Translations under genes and position numbers: made by a program | Shown here: piece after piece, positions 1 to 8,281 of the stretch | How the letters are laid out: each line of letters begins with the position of its first letter | How positions within the stretch are numbered: the stretch's first letter is position 1 | Notes under the pieces: model-generated | Databases searched by the model: none | What the model saw: only the letters and a program-made list of their open reading frames with translations | What the model was told of the DNA's origin: nothing | Assembly: GCA_016649905.1 (NCBI GenBank) | Contig: JAENWU010000009.1 | Coordinates: 1-42,593 of the forward strand | DNA from: Thermoleophilia bacterium | GTDB lineage: Bacteria > Actinomycetota > Thermoleophilia > Solirubrobacterales > 70-9 | DNA length: 42,593 nt | Direction: 5' to 3'

Positions 1-69
1 CCGCCTCACGCGCCCTCGGCGGCTCCTGGCGACGCTGCCCGCGCGGACGGCCGCCACGGCGGCGGCCGC

Positions 70-1260
70 TCACCCGCCGACCTGGCCGGCGAGGACTTCG
101 AACGAGCGTCGCAGCGCCTCGTCGCCCCGCGTCTGCGGATCGTCGCTGGCTCTGACGTCCGGGTGGATCCCCTTGCTCTCGGCCAGGTTGACCCCGTCGG
201 GGGTGAGGTACTCGCCGACGGTCAGCTTCAGGGCGCCGCCGTTGGCGAGGTCGCGCTCCTCCTGGAAGACGCCCTTGCCGAAGGAGCGGGTGCCGACCAC
301 TTCGGCGTCGCCGTTATCGGCGAGCGCCGCGGTGAGGATCTCGGCCGCGGAGGCGGTGCCGCGATCGATCAGGACGACCATCGGCAGCGGCGGCAGGTTG
401 CCGGCGACCGTCTTGTGGACGCTGTGGCCTTGGCTGCGGGAGTTGGTCGAGACCACGACCTCGTCCTCCGGTAGGAAGACGCTGGCGCTGAGCACCGCCT
501 CCTGGAGCAGGCCGCCGGGATTGCCGCGTAGGTCGAGGACGATCCCTTCGGCCCCTTCGCGCTGGACCTTGCGGACCGCGTCGGCGAGCACCGCGTGGGC
601 GCCGACACTGAAACTGAGCAGGCGGACGTAGCCGAGCTTGTGGCCGCCCACCTCCCGCACCCGGCTGCTGACGTTCGGCAGCGTCACCTCGGCGCGGGTC
701 ATCGTCTCCTGGTGGACCTTGCCGCTTTTGGCGTCGAGGACGCCGACCGTGACCTCGGTTCCCTCCGGGCCTTTGATCTTGGCCGTCGCTTCGGTGCTGC
801 TCTCGCCGGCGATCGAGTCGCCGCCGACGGAGACGATCGTGTCGCCGGCGCGCAGACCGGCGCCGGCGGCCGGCGAGCCGGGGAAGACCCGGGTCACCCG
901 CAAGCCACGTTTGACCGGCACCACGGTCAGCCCGATCCCGGTGAAGCGGCCTTCGATCTGCTCGTTGAAGCTTTCGAGGCTTTCCGGCGAGAAGTATTCG
1001 CTGAACTGGTCGTCGTGGCGGCGGCGCAGCTCGCGGATCATGCCCTGCAGCGAGGAGTTGCTCAGCTCCTCCTCGCCGACCGGCCGGTAGTAGCTGCCCT
1101 CGATCAGTTCCGCCGCTTCCGTGGTCAGCCCCGCCGGCTCGGCAACGAAGGCGTCGCGGAGGAAGCCGGGCAGCTTCGACGGGTGTCCGCCCAGCCAGAG
1201 ACCGAGGCAGAGGACCGCGACCAGCGCCCCGGCAAACGCCACGGCCCCGCGTGCTTTCAC
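70..1260 (-). CDS. ctp: S41 family C-terminal processing peptidase (PDZ domain)
   Basis: PDZ segment (FTGIGLTVVPVKRGLRVTRVFPGSPAAGAGLRAGDTIVSVGG) and S41 catalytic motifs (GTASAAEILTAALAD, SFGKGVFQ). Start placed at GTG 1260 (VKARGAVAFAGALVAVL, membrane anchor), since the upstream part of the ORF overlaps ftsX. Confidence 0.92.
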   Translation of the reverse strand: MKARGAVAFAGALVAVLCLGLWLGGHPSKLPGFLRDAFVAEPAGLTTEAAELIEGSYYRPVGEEELSNSSLQGMIRELRRRHDDQFSEYFSPESLESFNEQIEGRFTGIGLTVVPVKRGLRVTRVFPGSPAAGAGLRAGDTIVSVGGDSIAGESSTEATAKIKGPEGTEVTVGVLDAKSGKVHQETMTRAEVTLPNVSSRVREVGGHKLGYVRLLSFSVGAHAVLADAVRKVQREGAEGIVLDLRGNPGGLLQEAVLSASVFLPEDEVVVSTNSRSQGHSVHKTVAGNLPPLPMVVLIDRGTASAAEILTAALADNGDAEVVGTRSFGKGVFQEERDLANGGALKLTVGEYLTPDGVNLAESKGIHPDVRASDDPQTRGDEALRRSFEVLAGQVGG

Positions 1261-1267
1261 GCCGGCC

Positions 1268-2176
1268 TCAGACCTTGAGGAAGCGCCGCAGGGTGAGGCC
1301 CGACCCGATCGTCGAGACCAGCACCGCGGCGGCGAAGAGGATCCCGACCAGAGCGGGGAAGGCCAGGGTGCTGCTGTTCTGGGCCGCCAGCGGCGCGAAC
1401 GTGTCGCCGAGAGGGTCGACGATCGTGAGCTTGCCGAGCCACAGGACAAGTATGGCCACCAGGCTGCCGGCAACGCCGACGACGACGCCCTCGATCATGA
1501 ACGGCCAGCGGATGAACCAGCGGGTAGCGCCAACCAGGCGCATCACCTCGACCTCGCGGCGGCGCGTGTAGATCGAGAGCCTGATCGTGTTGCCGACCAG
1601 CATCAGCGAGGCCAGCACCAAAAGAGCGGTGATCACGGTCAGCACGATTTTCAGAGCGCCCGTCACCTGCTCGATCTTTTCCGAAGCCTGCTGGCGATCG
1701 AAGATGTCGCTGATGATCGGCGAGATCGGCTGCGGTTTGCCGTTGGCGCCGGTGGGGATGATCGCCGCTTCGATTCCCGTCAGATTGGCGGCGTCGTCGG
1801 CTTTGATTTCGAAGCTGGCAGGCAGCGGGTTGCGGTTCAGCTCTTCGAGGATCGATTTGTCCTCGAGTTCGCTGCGGAAGGTTTTCAGCGCCTGAGCCTT
1901 GGAGATGTAGGTGATCGACTCGACGTGCGGGATCGCTGCCAGTTCGCCTTTGAGCGCTTCCCGTTCGGCCGGGGTGGCGTCGTCGAAGAGGCTGACCTGG
2001 ATGTTCAGCTCCGAGCGAACCTCTTCGCTCTTGGCCTGCGTCGTCTGGAAGATCGGGATCAGGACGCCGAGCAGGAGCACGGTGACGACCGTGGTCACGA
2101 TCGCCGCCAGCGTCGGGGCGCCGTTGCGGCGCAGGGCGCGGAACGCCTCCTGGATGAAGAAGATCAGCTTCGACAT
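1268..2176 (-). CDS. ftsX: Cell division ABC transporter permease FtsX
   Basis: N-terminal TM, periplasmic domain and three C-terminal TMs (RRREVEVMRLVGATRWFIRWPFMIEGVVVG); directly downstream of ftsE with overlapping ends. Confidence 0.95.
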   Translation of the reverse strand: MSKLIFFIQEAFRALRRNGAPTLAAIVTTVVTVLLLGVLIPIFQTTQAKSEEVRSELNIQVSLFDDATPAEREALKGELAAIPHVESITYISKAQALKTFRSELEDKSILEELNRNPLPASFEIKADDAANLTGIEAAIIPTGANGKPQPISPIISDIFDRQQASEKIEQVTGALKIVLTVITALLVLASLMLVGNTIRLSIYTRRREVEVMRLVGATRWFIRWPFMIEGVVVGVAGSLVAILVLWLGKLTIVDPLGDTFAPLAAQNSSTLAFPALVGILFAAAVLVSTIGSGLTLRRFLKV

Positions 2177-3048
2177 CAGAGCAGCGAGTCGTGTCCGTGG
2201 CCGTTGGTCTGACCCTCACCCTGCGAGCCGACGCCCATCTCGGCCCGCATCCGCAAGCCGAATTCGCTGGTCGATTCCTCGGTGTAGCCACCGCTGACTT
2301 CGTCGCGAACGACGCGGCCCTCGTAGAGCTCGACGACGCGGCGGCGCATGTTGTCGACCATCTCGCGGTCATGGGTGACGACGAGGACAGTGGTCCCGGT
2401 CTTGTTGATCCGGTAGAGCAGCTGCATGATCCCGATCGAGGTGACCGGGTCGAGGTTGCCGCTGGGCTCGTCGGCCAGCAGCAGCGGCGGGTGGTTGACG
2501 AAGGCGCGAGCGACGGAGACGCGCTGCTGCTCGCCGCCGGAGAGCTGGTCTGGGTAGCTGTGGAGCTTGGTCGAGAGCCCGACCAGGCGCAGCGTCGCCG
2601 GCACCTGATCGCGGATTTCGGCGCGGCTGGCGCCGATCACCTGCAGCGCGTAGGCGACGTTGTCGTAGACCGTGCGATTGGGCAGCAGCTTGAAGTCCTG
2701 GAAGACGGTGCCGATGTTGCGCCGCAGCTGCGGAATCTTCTTTTCCGAGAGGGCGCCGATGTCGCGGCCGGCGATCTTGACCGCGCCCTCGGTGGCGTCG
2801 AGCTCGCGGATCAGCATCTTGATCAGCGTCGACTTGCCGCAGCCGGTCGGGCCGACGAGGAAGACGAACTCGCCGCGGCCGATCGCCAGCGAGACCCGGT
2901 CGAGCGCCATGTGGCCTCCCGGGTAGACCTTGGTGACGTCGTTCAGCTCGACGATCGGCGCCCGGCGCCCGCGGGGGCGTTGCGGCTGCTCGTCGCGCGC
3001 TTGTCTCTTTCTCGATCTCGCCATCAGTGAGGGGGGTTCTGCAAACAC
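2176..3048 (-). CDS. ftsE: Cell division ATP-binding protein FtsE
   Basis: Walker [12 protein letters not shown], signature [15 protein letters not shown], Walker [13 protein letters not shown]. The true start may be internal to the N-terminal basic extension. Confidence 0.95.
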   Translation of the reverse strand: MFAEPPSLMARSRKRQARDEQPQRPRGRRAPIVELNDVTKVYPGGHMALDRVSLAIGRGEFVFLVGPTGCGKSTLIKMLIRELDATEGAVKIAGRDIGALSEKKIPQLRRNIGTVFQDFKLLPNRTVYDNVAYALQVIGASRAEIRDQVPATLRLVGLSTKLHSYPDQLSGGEQQRVSVARAFVNHPPLLLADEPSGNLDPVTSIGIMQLLYRINKTGTTVLVVTHDREMVDNMRRRVVELYEGRVVRDEVSGGYTEESTSEFGLRMRAEMGVGSQGEGQTNGHGHDSLL

Positions 3049-3119
3049 AGGGTGACTCCTGCGGCCCCTCGGGCGCGCAACTCTGCGCCCAGGAAGGTTG
3101 GCGAGATCTTAGCGAATTG

Positions 3120-3308
3120 TTAGTGAACGCTCGTAAAGATCTCGGGAAGACGGTCTCCCCGCTCTCGTCGTCGACCACGGAGATCGCCACCGCCGGACAG
3201 GCCTCGGACGATGCGGACCGGCGCCGTGTAGCCGCGCCAGCGCAGCGTCTCGACCGCACGCTGCGCCGCCAGGCCGCCACCGACGATGACCACACCCGGG
3301 TCCCTCAT
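3120..3308 (-). pseudogene. Truncated FAD/NAD-dependent oxidoreductase (N-terminal Rossmann fragment only)
   Basis: MRDPGVVIVGGGLAAQRAVETLRWRGYTAPVRIV matches the N-terminus of ferredoxin-reductase-like FAD oxidoreductases, then becomes unrelated sequence and stops at 62 aa. Its ATG overlaps the stop of the upstream ferric-reductase-like gene (ATGA). Confidence 0.65.
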
Positions 3309-3961
3309 CACGCCTCCTCGAGGACAGGGGCCCGGGGGATCGTCCTGGCGCCGCGCTCCGGCATGCCCTGGCGGAGCGGGGGCCGCTCGCGACCGGCCCT
3401 CGCCCGCTTCTTCGCCCGCCCGGAAAGCACCCGGTAGACGAACAGCCCGCCGATCAGGGGAGTGGTGAGGATCACCCACCCGCGGAACCAGACCGCGGAG
3501 GCGTCGGTGCCGGCGCCGAGCGCGTGGACCAGGCCGAGCGCGTAGACCAGGATCGTCGCCCGGTGGGCCTTGCGCCAGAGCTTCGGCCCGACCCGCTTGC
3601 GGATGTAGAAGCTGAGCCCGAGGAAGGCGGCCAGGTAGCCGGCGATGATGCCGAGCCCGGTGAAGGCGGTGTGGAAGCTCATCGCGAAGGGCACGGTCAC
3701 GCCGGCGACGCCGGGGTGCAGCCAGGGGTCGCCGAGCAGGGTGATGCCGTGCACGGCGATCGCGATCAGCCCGGCCAGGGCGGTCTGCTCGTGGATGGCC
3801 AGCAGCTTGCGCGAGAGGCCGGGCCGGCGCATCACCTTGCCGGCCATCGCCAGTCCGATGCCGACGGAGACCGTGACCAGGACCAGGGCGACCAGGCCCG
3901 AGGCGCGGCTCGCGAGCCACCAGCCGTGGGTCTGGAGCGTGGTCGAGACAGCGCCGATCAT
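3308..3961 (-). CDS. Ferric-reductase-like transmembrane domain protein
   Basis: Multiple TM helices with paired His (LLAIHEQTALAGLIAIAVHGITLL; KAHRATILVYALGLVHALGAGTDA); adjacent to apbE. Confidence 0.85.
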   Translation of the reverse strand: MIGAVSTTLQTHGWWLASRASGLVALVLVTVSVGIGLAMAGKVMRRPGLSRKLLAIHEQTALAGLIAIAVHGITLLGDPWLHPGVAGVTVPFAMSFHTAFTGLGIIAGYLAAFLGLSFYIRKRVGPKLWRKAHRATILVYALGLVHALGAGTDASAVWFRGWVILTTPLIGGLFVYRVLSGRAKKRARAGRERPPLRQGMPERGARTIPRAPVLEEA

Positions 3962-4947
3962 CGCGCCACCCCGGCCAGGCCGGCGTCGGCGGGGATGCGG
4001 ATGCGGGGCGCCGCCGCCAGCGGACCGACGAGCTCGACCCGGCCGCCGTCGTGGACGATCAGGCCGCCGCGCTCGGCGAACAGCTCACGCGCCCGCTCGG
4101 GTCCGGAGAGCAGCGCCGCCTTCGAGAGCGTCTCCGCCTCCAGCGCGGTGTCGGCCAGCGCCGTGGCGCCGACCAGGCCGGTCCAGGCGGGCTCGCCCGT
4201 CGCCGGGTCGAGCAGGTGGTGCGAGTACCTGCCGTCGGCTCGGCGCCAGATGCGCACGTTGAGCCCGGAGGTCGCGACGCCGCCCGACCCGAGCCGCACA
4301 ACGTAGGCGCGCTCTCCCGTCAGGGGGTGTTCGACGAAGACCTCGTAGGGGTGGACCAGGGCGTCGGCGCCGCCGATCCGGATGTCGCCGCCGCAGTCGA
4401 CGGTGAAGCGCGAGTAGCCGCGCAGGCTGGCGGCGACCAGGTCGGCGGCGAGCCCCTTGCCGGTGCCGCCGGTGTCGAAGCCGAGCCCGGCCGGGCGGAC
4501 GATCTCGCCAGCGGCGTCGTCGATCTCGAACCGTCGCCACGATTGATCGGGGCTCGGGTGGGCGGGGTGCCGGGGCGGCGCCTCGGCGAGGGCCTCGGTG
4601 AGGGGCATGCCGCTCATTCCGGCCCGCGAAATCGTGTATCCGGCGTCTTCGATCGCGCCCAGGAGGGTCGGGTCGACGAGGCCGTCGCTGCGCTCCGCCG
4701 CGGCCAGGCCGGCGCTCACCGCCTGGCGCAGCAGCGGCGAGGCTGGCACCCGCTCGCGGCGGTCTCGGTTGAGGGCGCAGAGCTCGCTCTCGGGCTTGAA
4801 GCGCGAAAGGGCGGCGTCGAACCCATGGATGAACCGCCGTGCCCGCTCGGCCGCCTCGGCGGCCGGGGCCAGCCCGGTCCCCGGCTCGCCGATCAGCAGG
4901 CGGACGTGGCTGCCCATCGCGTCGAAGGTGATGTCGTGTTCGCTCAT
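3958..4947 (-). CDS. apbE: FAD:protein FMN transferase (ApbE family)
   Basis: GLGFDTGGTGKGLAADLVAASL, FTVDCGGDIRIGG, GVATSGLNVRIWRRADGRYSHHLLDPATGEPAWTGLVGATALADTALEAETLSKAALL. Confidence 0.93.
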   Translation of the reverse strand: MSEHDITFDAMGSHVRLLIGEPGTGLAPAAEAAERARRFIHGFDAALSRFKPESELCALNRDRRERVPASPLLRQAVSAGLAAAERSDGLVDPTLLGAIEDAGYTISRAGMSGMPLTEALAEAPPRHPAHPSPDQSWRRFEIDDAAGEIVRPAGLGFDTGGTGKGLAADLVAASLRGYSRFTVDCGGDIRIGGADALVHPYEVFVEHPLTGERAYVVRLGSGGVATSGLNVRIWRRADGRYSHHLLDPATGEPAWTGLVGATALADTALEAETLSKAALLSGPERARELFAERGGLIVHDGGRVELVGPLAAAPRIRIPADAGLAGVAR

Positions 4948-4974
4948 CTGGTCGTTCCCGTTTGTCGTCGTTGA

Positions 4975-5268
4975 TCAGGAGGCGCTGGTGGTGACCGCTT
5001 CCGCGGGCGCTTCCGCGGTGGAGCTGGTGACCGGGCCGCTGGAGACGGAGGTGGTGCCGGGCCTGGGGACGATCGTGGTGACGATCCGCCGTTTGATCAC
5101 CTTGCGGACCTGCACCGGCGCGGCCGCGGTGGCACCGCTCAGCGTCGGGTCGGCACCGGAGCTCAGCTGGAGGGTGAGCAGGGCGAAGAGGACTGCGAAG
5201 AGGGCGACCGACCCCCAGAGGACCGTGCCCGGCCCCGGTCGGCGGGCGCTGCGACGGGAGTCAGTCAT
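4975..5268 (-). CDS. Small single-pass membrane/secreted protein, S/T-rich, unknown function
   Basis: 97 aa; one TM (GTVLWGSVALFAVLFALLTLQL), then DPTLSGATAAAPVQVRKVIKRRIVTTIVPRP and an S/T-rich tail; overlaps the upstream small ORF by 8 nt. Confidence 0.7.
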   Translation of the reverse strand: MTDSRRSARRPGPGTVLWGSVALFAVLFALLTLQLSSGADPTLSGATAAAPVQVRKVIKRRIVTTIVPRPGTTSVSSGPVTSSTAEAPAEAVTTSAS

Positions 5269-5695
5269 CGCGGCCGCCCTCGGACTCGCGCTCGCTCTCG
5301 CCCTCGTAGCCGCCGCCTTCGCCGCCGCCAGCGGAAACCGAGCCGCCGCCGCTGGTCGAGGTCGTGACCGGGCTCGATTCGGATGAAGATGAGTAGGACG
5401 AGCCGTAGCCGCCCGAGGACGAGCCGGTGGTGGCGCTCCCCTGGCCGCCCGAATTCAATCCCGATCCGGCGGCGGCCAGCGCCCCTCCCCCGCCCCCGGT
5501 CGCAGCCGGGTGCTTTGGCTTGGCGTGCTTGGTGACGTGGATCGTTCGCCGGATCACCTTGGTCCGGACGACTGGCTTCTCGGCGACCGCGGTGCCGGTG
5601 GACTGCTGCTCTCCTGAGCCGAGCGCCAGTCCCGCCAGTCCCCCCAGTCCGATGACGGTGATACCTGCGGCGATGCGGGTCTTCAGTTTGCTCAC
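5261..5695 (-). CDS. Small secreted G/S-rich protein, unknown function
   Basis: GTG start at 5695 preceded by AGGAG; N-terminal signal/TM (SKLKTRIAAGITVIGLGGLAGLALG), VVRTKVIRRTIHVTKHAKPKHP, then a Gly/Ser/Tyr-rich low-complexity tail. Confidence 0.7.
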   Translation of the reverse strand: MSKLKTRIAAGITVIGLGGLAGLALGSGEQQSTGTAVAEKPVVRTKVIRRTIHVTKHAKPKHPAATGGGGGALAAAGSGLNSGGQGSATTGSSSGGYGSSYSSSSESSPVTTSTSGGGSVSAGGGEGGGYEGESERESEGGRDD

Positions 5696-5833
5696 GGCGA
5701 TCTCCTCTGTGGCCGAAGTTGCCGGGCCATTGTCGGAATCGCCAATCCAAGGCCAGGACAGCCGCGGGTAAAGAGCTGGCAAAACCTCGCGGAGATCGTC
5801 CGGGGAGCCCTCCCCACGCCCTACAGTGGCCGC

Positions 5834-6550
5834 ATGGACATCCAGTCGCCGAGCGGGCGCATCCTCGTCGTCGAGGACGAGGAGTCGATCTCCGAGCCCT
5901 TCGCCGAGGCACTGCGCCGGGCCGGGTTCGAACCGCTGGTAACGGGGACGGCCGCCGGCGCCCTCGAGCTCGCCGCCTCCGAGCAGCCAGACCTGGTGAT
6001 GCTCGACCTGGCCCTCCCCGACGGCGACGGCCGCGACGTCTGCCGCGAGCTCCGCCGCAACTCGGACGTGCCGATCATGATGCTGACCGCGCGCGGCACC
6101 GAGATGGACAAGATCGTCGGCCTCGAGCTGGGCGCCGACGACTACGTGGTCAAGCCCTTCAGCGCCGCCGAGGTGATCTCGCGTATCCGCGCCGTCCTGC
6201 GCCGCTGCAACCGTGCCGAGCCGGGCCGCGAGAAGCCGCTTCGAGCGGGCGCGATCGAGCTCGATCCGGGCGCGAGGATCGCCCGCGCCGCGGGCCGGGA
6301 GCTGGAGCTCTCGCGCAAGGAGTTCGACCTGCTGGCCGAGCTGATGCGCCACGCGGGCCAGGTGGTCAAGCGCGAGGACCTGATGTCGGAGGTCTGGGAC
6401 ACGAACTGGTTCGGCTCGACGAAGACGCTCGACGTCCACATCGGCTGGCTGCGCCGCAAGCTCGGCGACGACCCGGCCGACCCGGCCTACATCGAGACGG
6501 TGCGGGGCGTCGGCTTCCGCTTCGCCGCCCCGGAGGTCGAGGAACCGTAA
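5834..6550 (+). CDS. OmpR-family two-component response regulator
   Basis: REC domain (ILVVEDEESI, LVMLDLALPDGDG, MMLTARG, VKPFS) plus winged-helix DNA-binding domain (KTLDVHIGWLRRKLGDDPADPAYIETVRGVGFRF). Confidence 0.95.
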   Translation: MDIQSPSGRILVVEDEESISEPFAEALRRAGFEPLVTGTAAGALELAASEQPDLVMLDLALPDGDGRDVCRELRRNSDVPIMMLTARGTEMDKIVGLELGADDYVVKPFSAAEVISRIRAVLRRCNRAEPGREKPLRAGAIELDPGARIARAAGRELELSRKEFDLLAELMRHAGQVVKREDLMSEVWDTNWFGSTKTLDVHIGWLRRKLGDDPADPAYIETVRGVGFRFAAPEVEEP

Positions 6551-7911
6551 GCCTCCGGGCCACCCTCCTGCTGGCGCTGGCCTACGTTCTCCTGCTGGCG
6601 CTGATCGCCTTCGGCGTGCCGCTGGCGCTGAGCCTGCGCGATCGCGTCGATTCCGAGGTGCGCGGCCAGGCGCTCAGCCAGTCCCAGCTGGTGGCGACCT
6701 CGGCCTCGGAGTTCGTCGACCCGCCGCGGATCTCCGTCCTCGAACGCCTGGCGCTGCGTTCGGCCGAGAGCGTCAGGGGGCGCGTCATCGTCGTCGACGC
6801 CTCTGGCCGCCTGCTCGCCGACTCGGCCGGGACCGCTGCCGGGCGCAACTACGCCGGCCGTCCGGAGGTGCGGGCGGCGCTGCGAGGCAACAGCGAGCAG
6901 ATCACCCGCAACAGCGAAACGCTGGGGACCGAGATCCTCGCCACGGCGGTCCCGGTGATCGAGCGCGAACACACCCGCGGCGCGGTGCGGATAACCCAGA
7001 GCGTCGATGCCGTGAACCGGGCGGTGCGGACCTCGATCCTCGACGTCGCAGCGCTGGCAGCGATCGTCCTCGCCCTGGGGATGATCGCCGGCGCCCTGAT
7101 CGCGCAGCAGATCGCGCGGCCGATCCGGCGCCTGGACCGGGCCGCCCGCCGGGTCGCCGACGGTGACCTCGATGCGACCGTGGTGGTCGAGGGCAGCACC
7201 GAGCAGCGCTCGCTGGCGCGGACCTTCAACGAGATGACCCAGCGGGTGAAGCGGCTGCTGCGAGTCCAGCAGGACTTCGTCGCCGACGCTTCACACCAGC
7301 TGCGCACGCCGCTGACCGGGCTGCGCCTGCGCTTGGAGGGTCTGGGCGAACGCTTCCGTGGCGATCGCGAGGCCGACGCCGAGGTCAGCGCGGCGATGCG
7401 GGAGATCGACCGCCTCTCCCAGATCGTCGACGAGCTGCTGATCCTCAGCCGCGCCGGTGAGCACGAACTTCCCGGCGAGGAGGTCGACCTCGCGGCCGCC
7501 GCCCGCCGCGCCGCCGAGCGTTGGGCGGGCAGCGCCGCCGAGCGCGGGATCGAGTTGGCCGTCGAAGGCGACGAACCCGCCCGCGGGTGGTGCGCGGGGC
7601 CGGACCTGGAGCGCTCGATCGACGTCCTGGTCGAGAACGCGCTGCTCTACTCGCCCGCGGCCTCGACCGTCACGATCGCCTACGGCCCGGGGCGGATCGA
7701 GATCCTCGACCGCGGCCCCGGCCTCGCGGCCGGCGAGGAGGAGGCGGTCTTCGAGCGCTTCAGCCGCGGCAGCGCCGGGCAGAAGGGGCCGAGCGGGACC
7801 GGGCTGGGGCTGCCGATCGCGCGCGAGCTGACCCGCCAGTGGGACGGCGACGTCAGGCTCTCCAACCGCGAGGACGGCGGCCTGCGCGCGATCATCGAGG
7901 TGCGGGAATGA
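6547..7911 (+). CDS. Two-component sensor histidine kinase (HAMP, HisKA, HATPase_c)
   Basis: Two TMs, HAMP (ARPIRRLDRAARRVADGDLD), H-box FVADASHQLRTPLTGLRLRLEGL, N/G boxes (VLVENALLYSP, ILDRGPGLA, GTGLGLPIARELTRQ). Start is non-canonical: the expected position is GTA (6547-6549). Confidence 0.9.
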   Translation, partial: VSLRATLLLALAYVLLLALIAFGVPLALSLRDRVDSEVRGQALSQSQLVATSASEFVDPPRISVLERLALRSAESVRGRVIVVDASGRLLADSAGTAAGRNYAGRPEVRAALRGNSEQITRNSETLGTEILATAVPVIEREHTRGAVRITQSVDAVNRAVRTSILDVAALAAIVLALGMIAGALIAQQIARPIRRLDRAARRVADGDLDATVVVEGSTEQRSLARTFNEMTQRVKRLLRVQQDFVADASHQLRTPLTGLRLRLEGLGERFRGDREADAEVSAAMREIDRLSQIVDELLILSRAGEHELPGEEVDLAAAARRAAERWAGSAAERGIELAVEGDEPARGWCAGPDLERSIDVLVENALLYSPAASTVTIAYGPGRIEILDRGPGLAAGEEEAVFERFSRGSAGQKGPSGTGLGLPIARELTRQWDGDVRLSNREDGGLRAIIEVRE

Positions 7912-8264
7912 GGCTTCCGGCGACCTACAAGTGGATCGGGCTGGCCCTGCTCGGCCTGGTCATCGCCGCCGCCGTGGCGATCGCCGCCAGCAACCTGGTC
8001 AGCCAGCAGATCGGGATCGCCTCCGAGTCGATCTCGGCCGGCGACGCGCTGGCGCCGGCGGTCAGCTCGGTGGGCGCCGGCGGTTCAGGCGGCGGCAAGC
8101 AGGGCCAGCCGACGACCGACACGACCACGGGCGGCGAAGACACGACGAGCACGACCCCGACGACGCCGACCACCCCGACCGAACCAACGACGACGCCGAC
8201 CGAGCCGGGCGGCGACCACGGCTCCGGCAGCGGTCCCGACGGCGGCGAGGGCTCCGACGACTAG
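7908..8264 (+). CDS. Small secreted/membrane-anchored Thr/Pro-rich protein, unknown function
   Basis: ATGA overlap with the histidine kinase stop; N-terminal TM (WIGLALLGLVIAAAVAIAASNLV), then TTDTTTGGEDTTSTTPTTPTTPTEPTTTPTEPGG. Confidence 0.7.
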   Translation: MRLPATYKWIGLALLGLVIAAAVAIAASNLVSQQIGIASESISAGDALAPAVSSVGAGGSGGGKQGQPTTDTTTGGEDTTSTTPTTPTTPTEPTTTPTEPGGDHGSGSGPDGGEGSDD

Positions 8265-8281
8265 GCCGGGGCGCGTCGGCG

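Noticed and set aside
1-69. Possible start of another gene downstream of ctp (e.g. smpB or ssrA)
   Set aside because: Only 69 nt present; no recognisable motif, so not called.
5261-6439. 392-aa - strand ORF antisense to the response regulator
   Set aside because: Only the C-terminal 144 codons from GTG 5695 have a signal peptide and SD; the rest is antisense shadow.
5719-6546. In-frame upstream extension of the histidine kinase ORF (possible fused regulator-kinase)
   Set aside because: The translation is an Arg/Pro/Gly-rich shadow of the response regulator in the wrong frame; no domain similarity.
8100-8220. ACG/CCG-rich imperfect tandem repeats as a candidate CRISPR-like or VNTR array
   Set aside because: Short degenerate Thr/Pro codon repeats within a coding region; no spacers and no cas genes.
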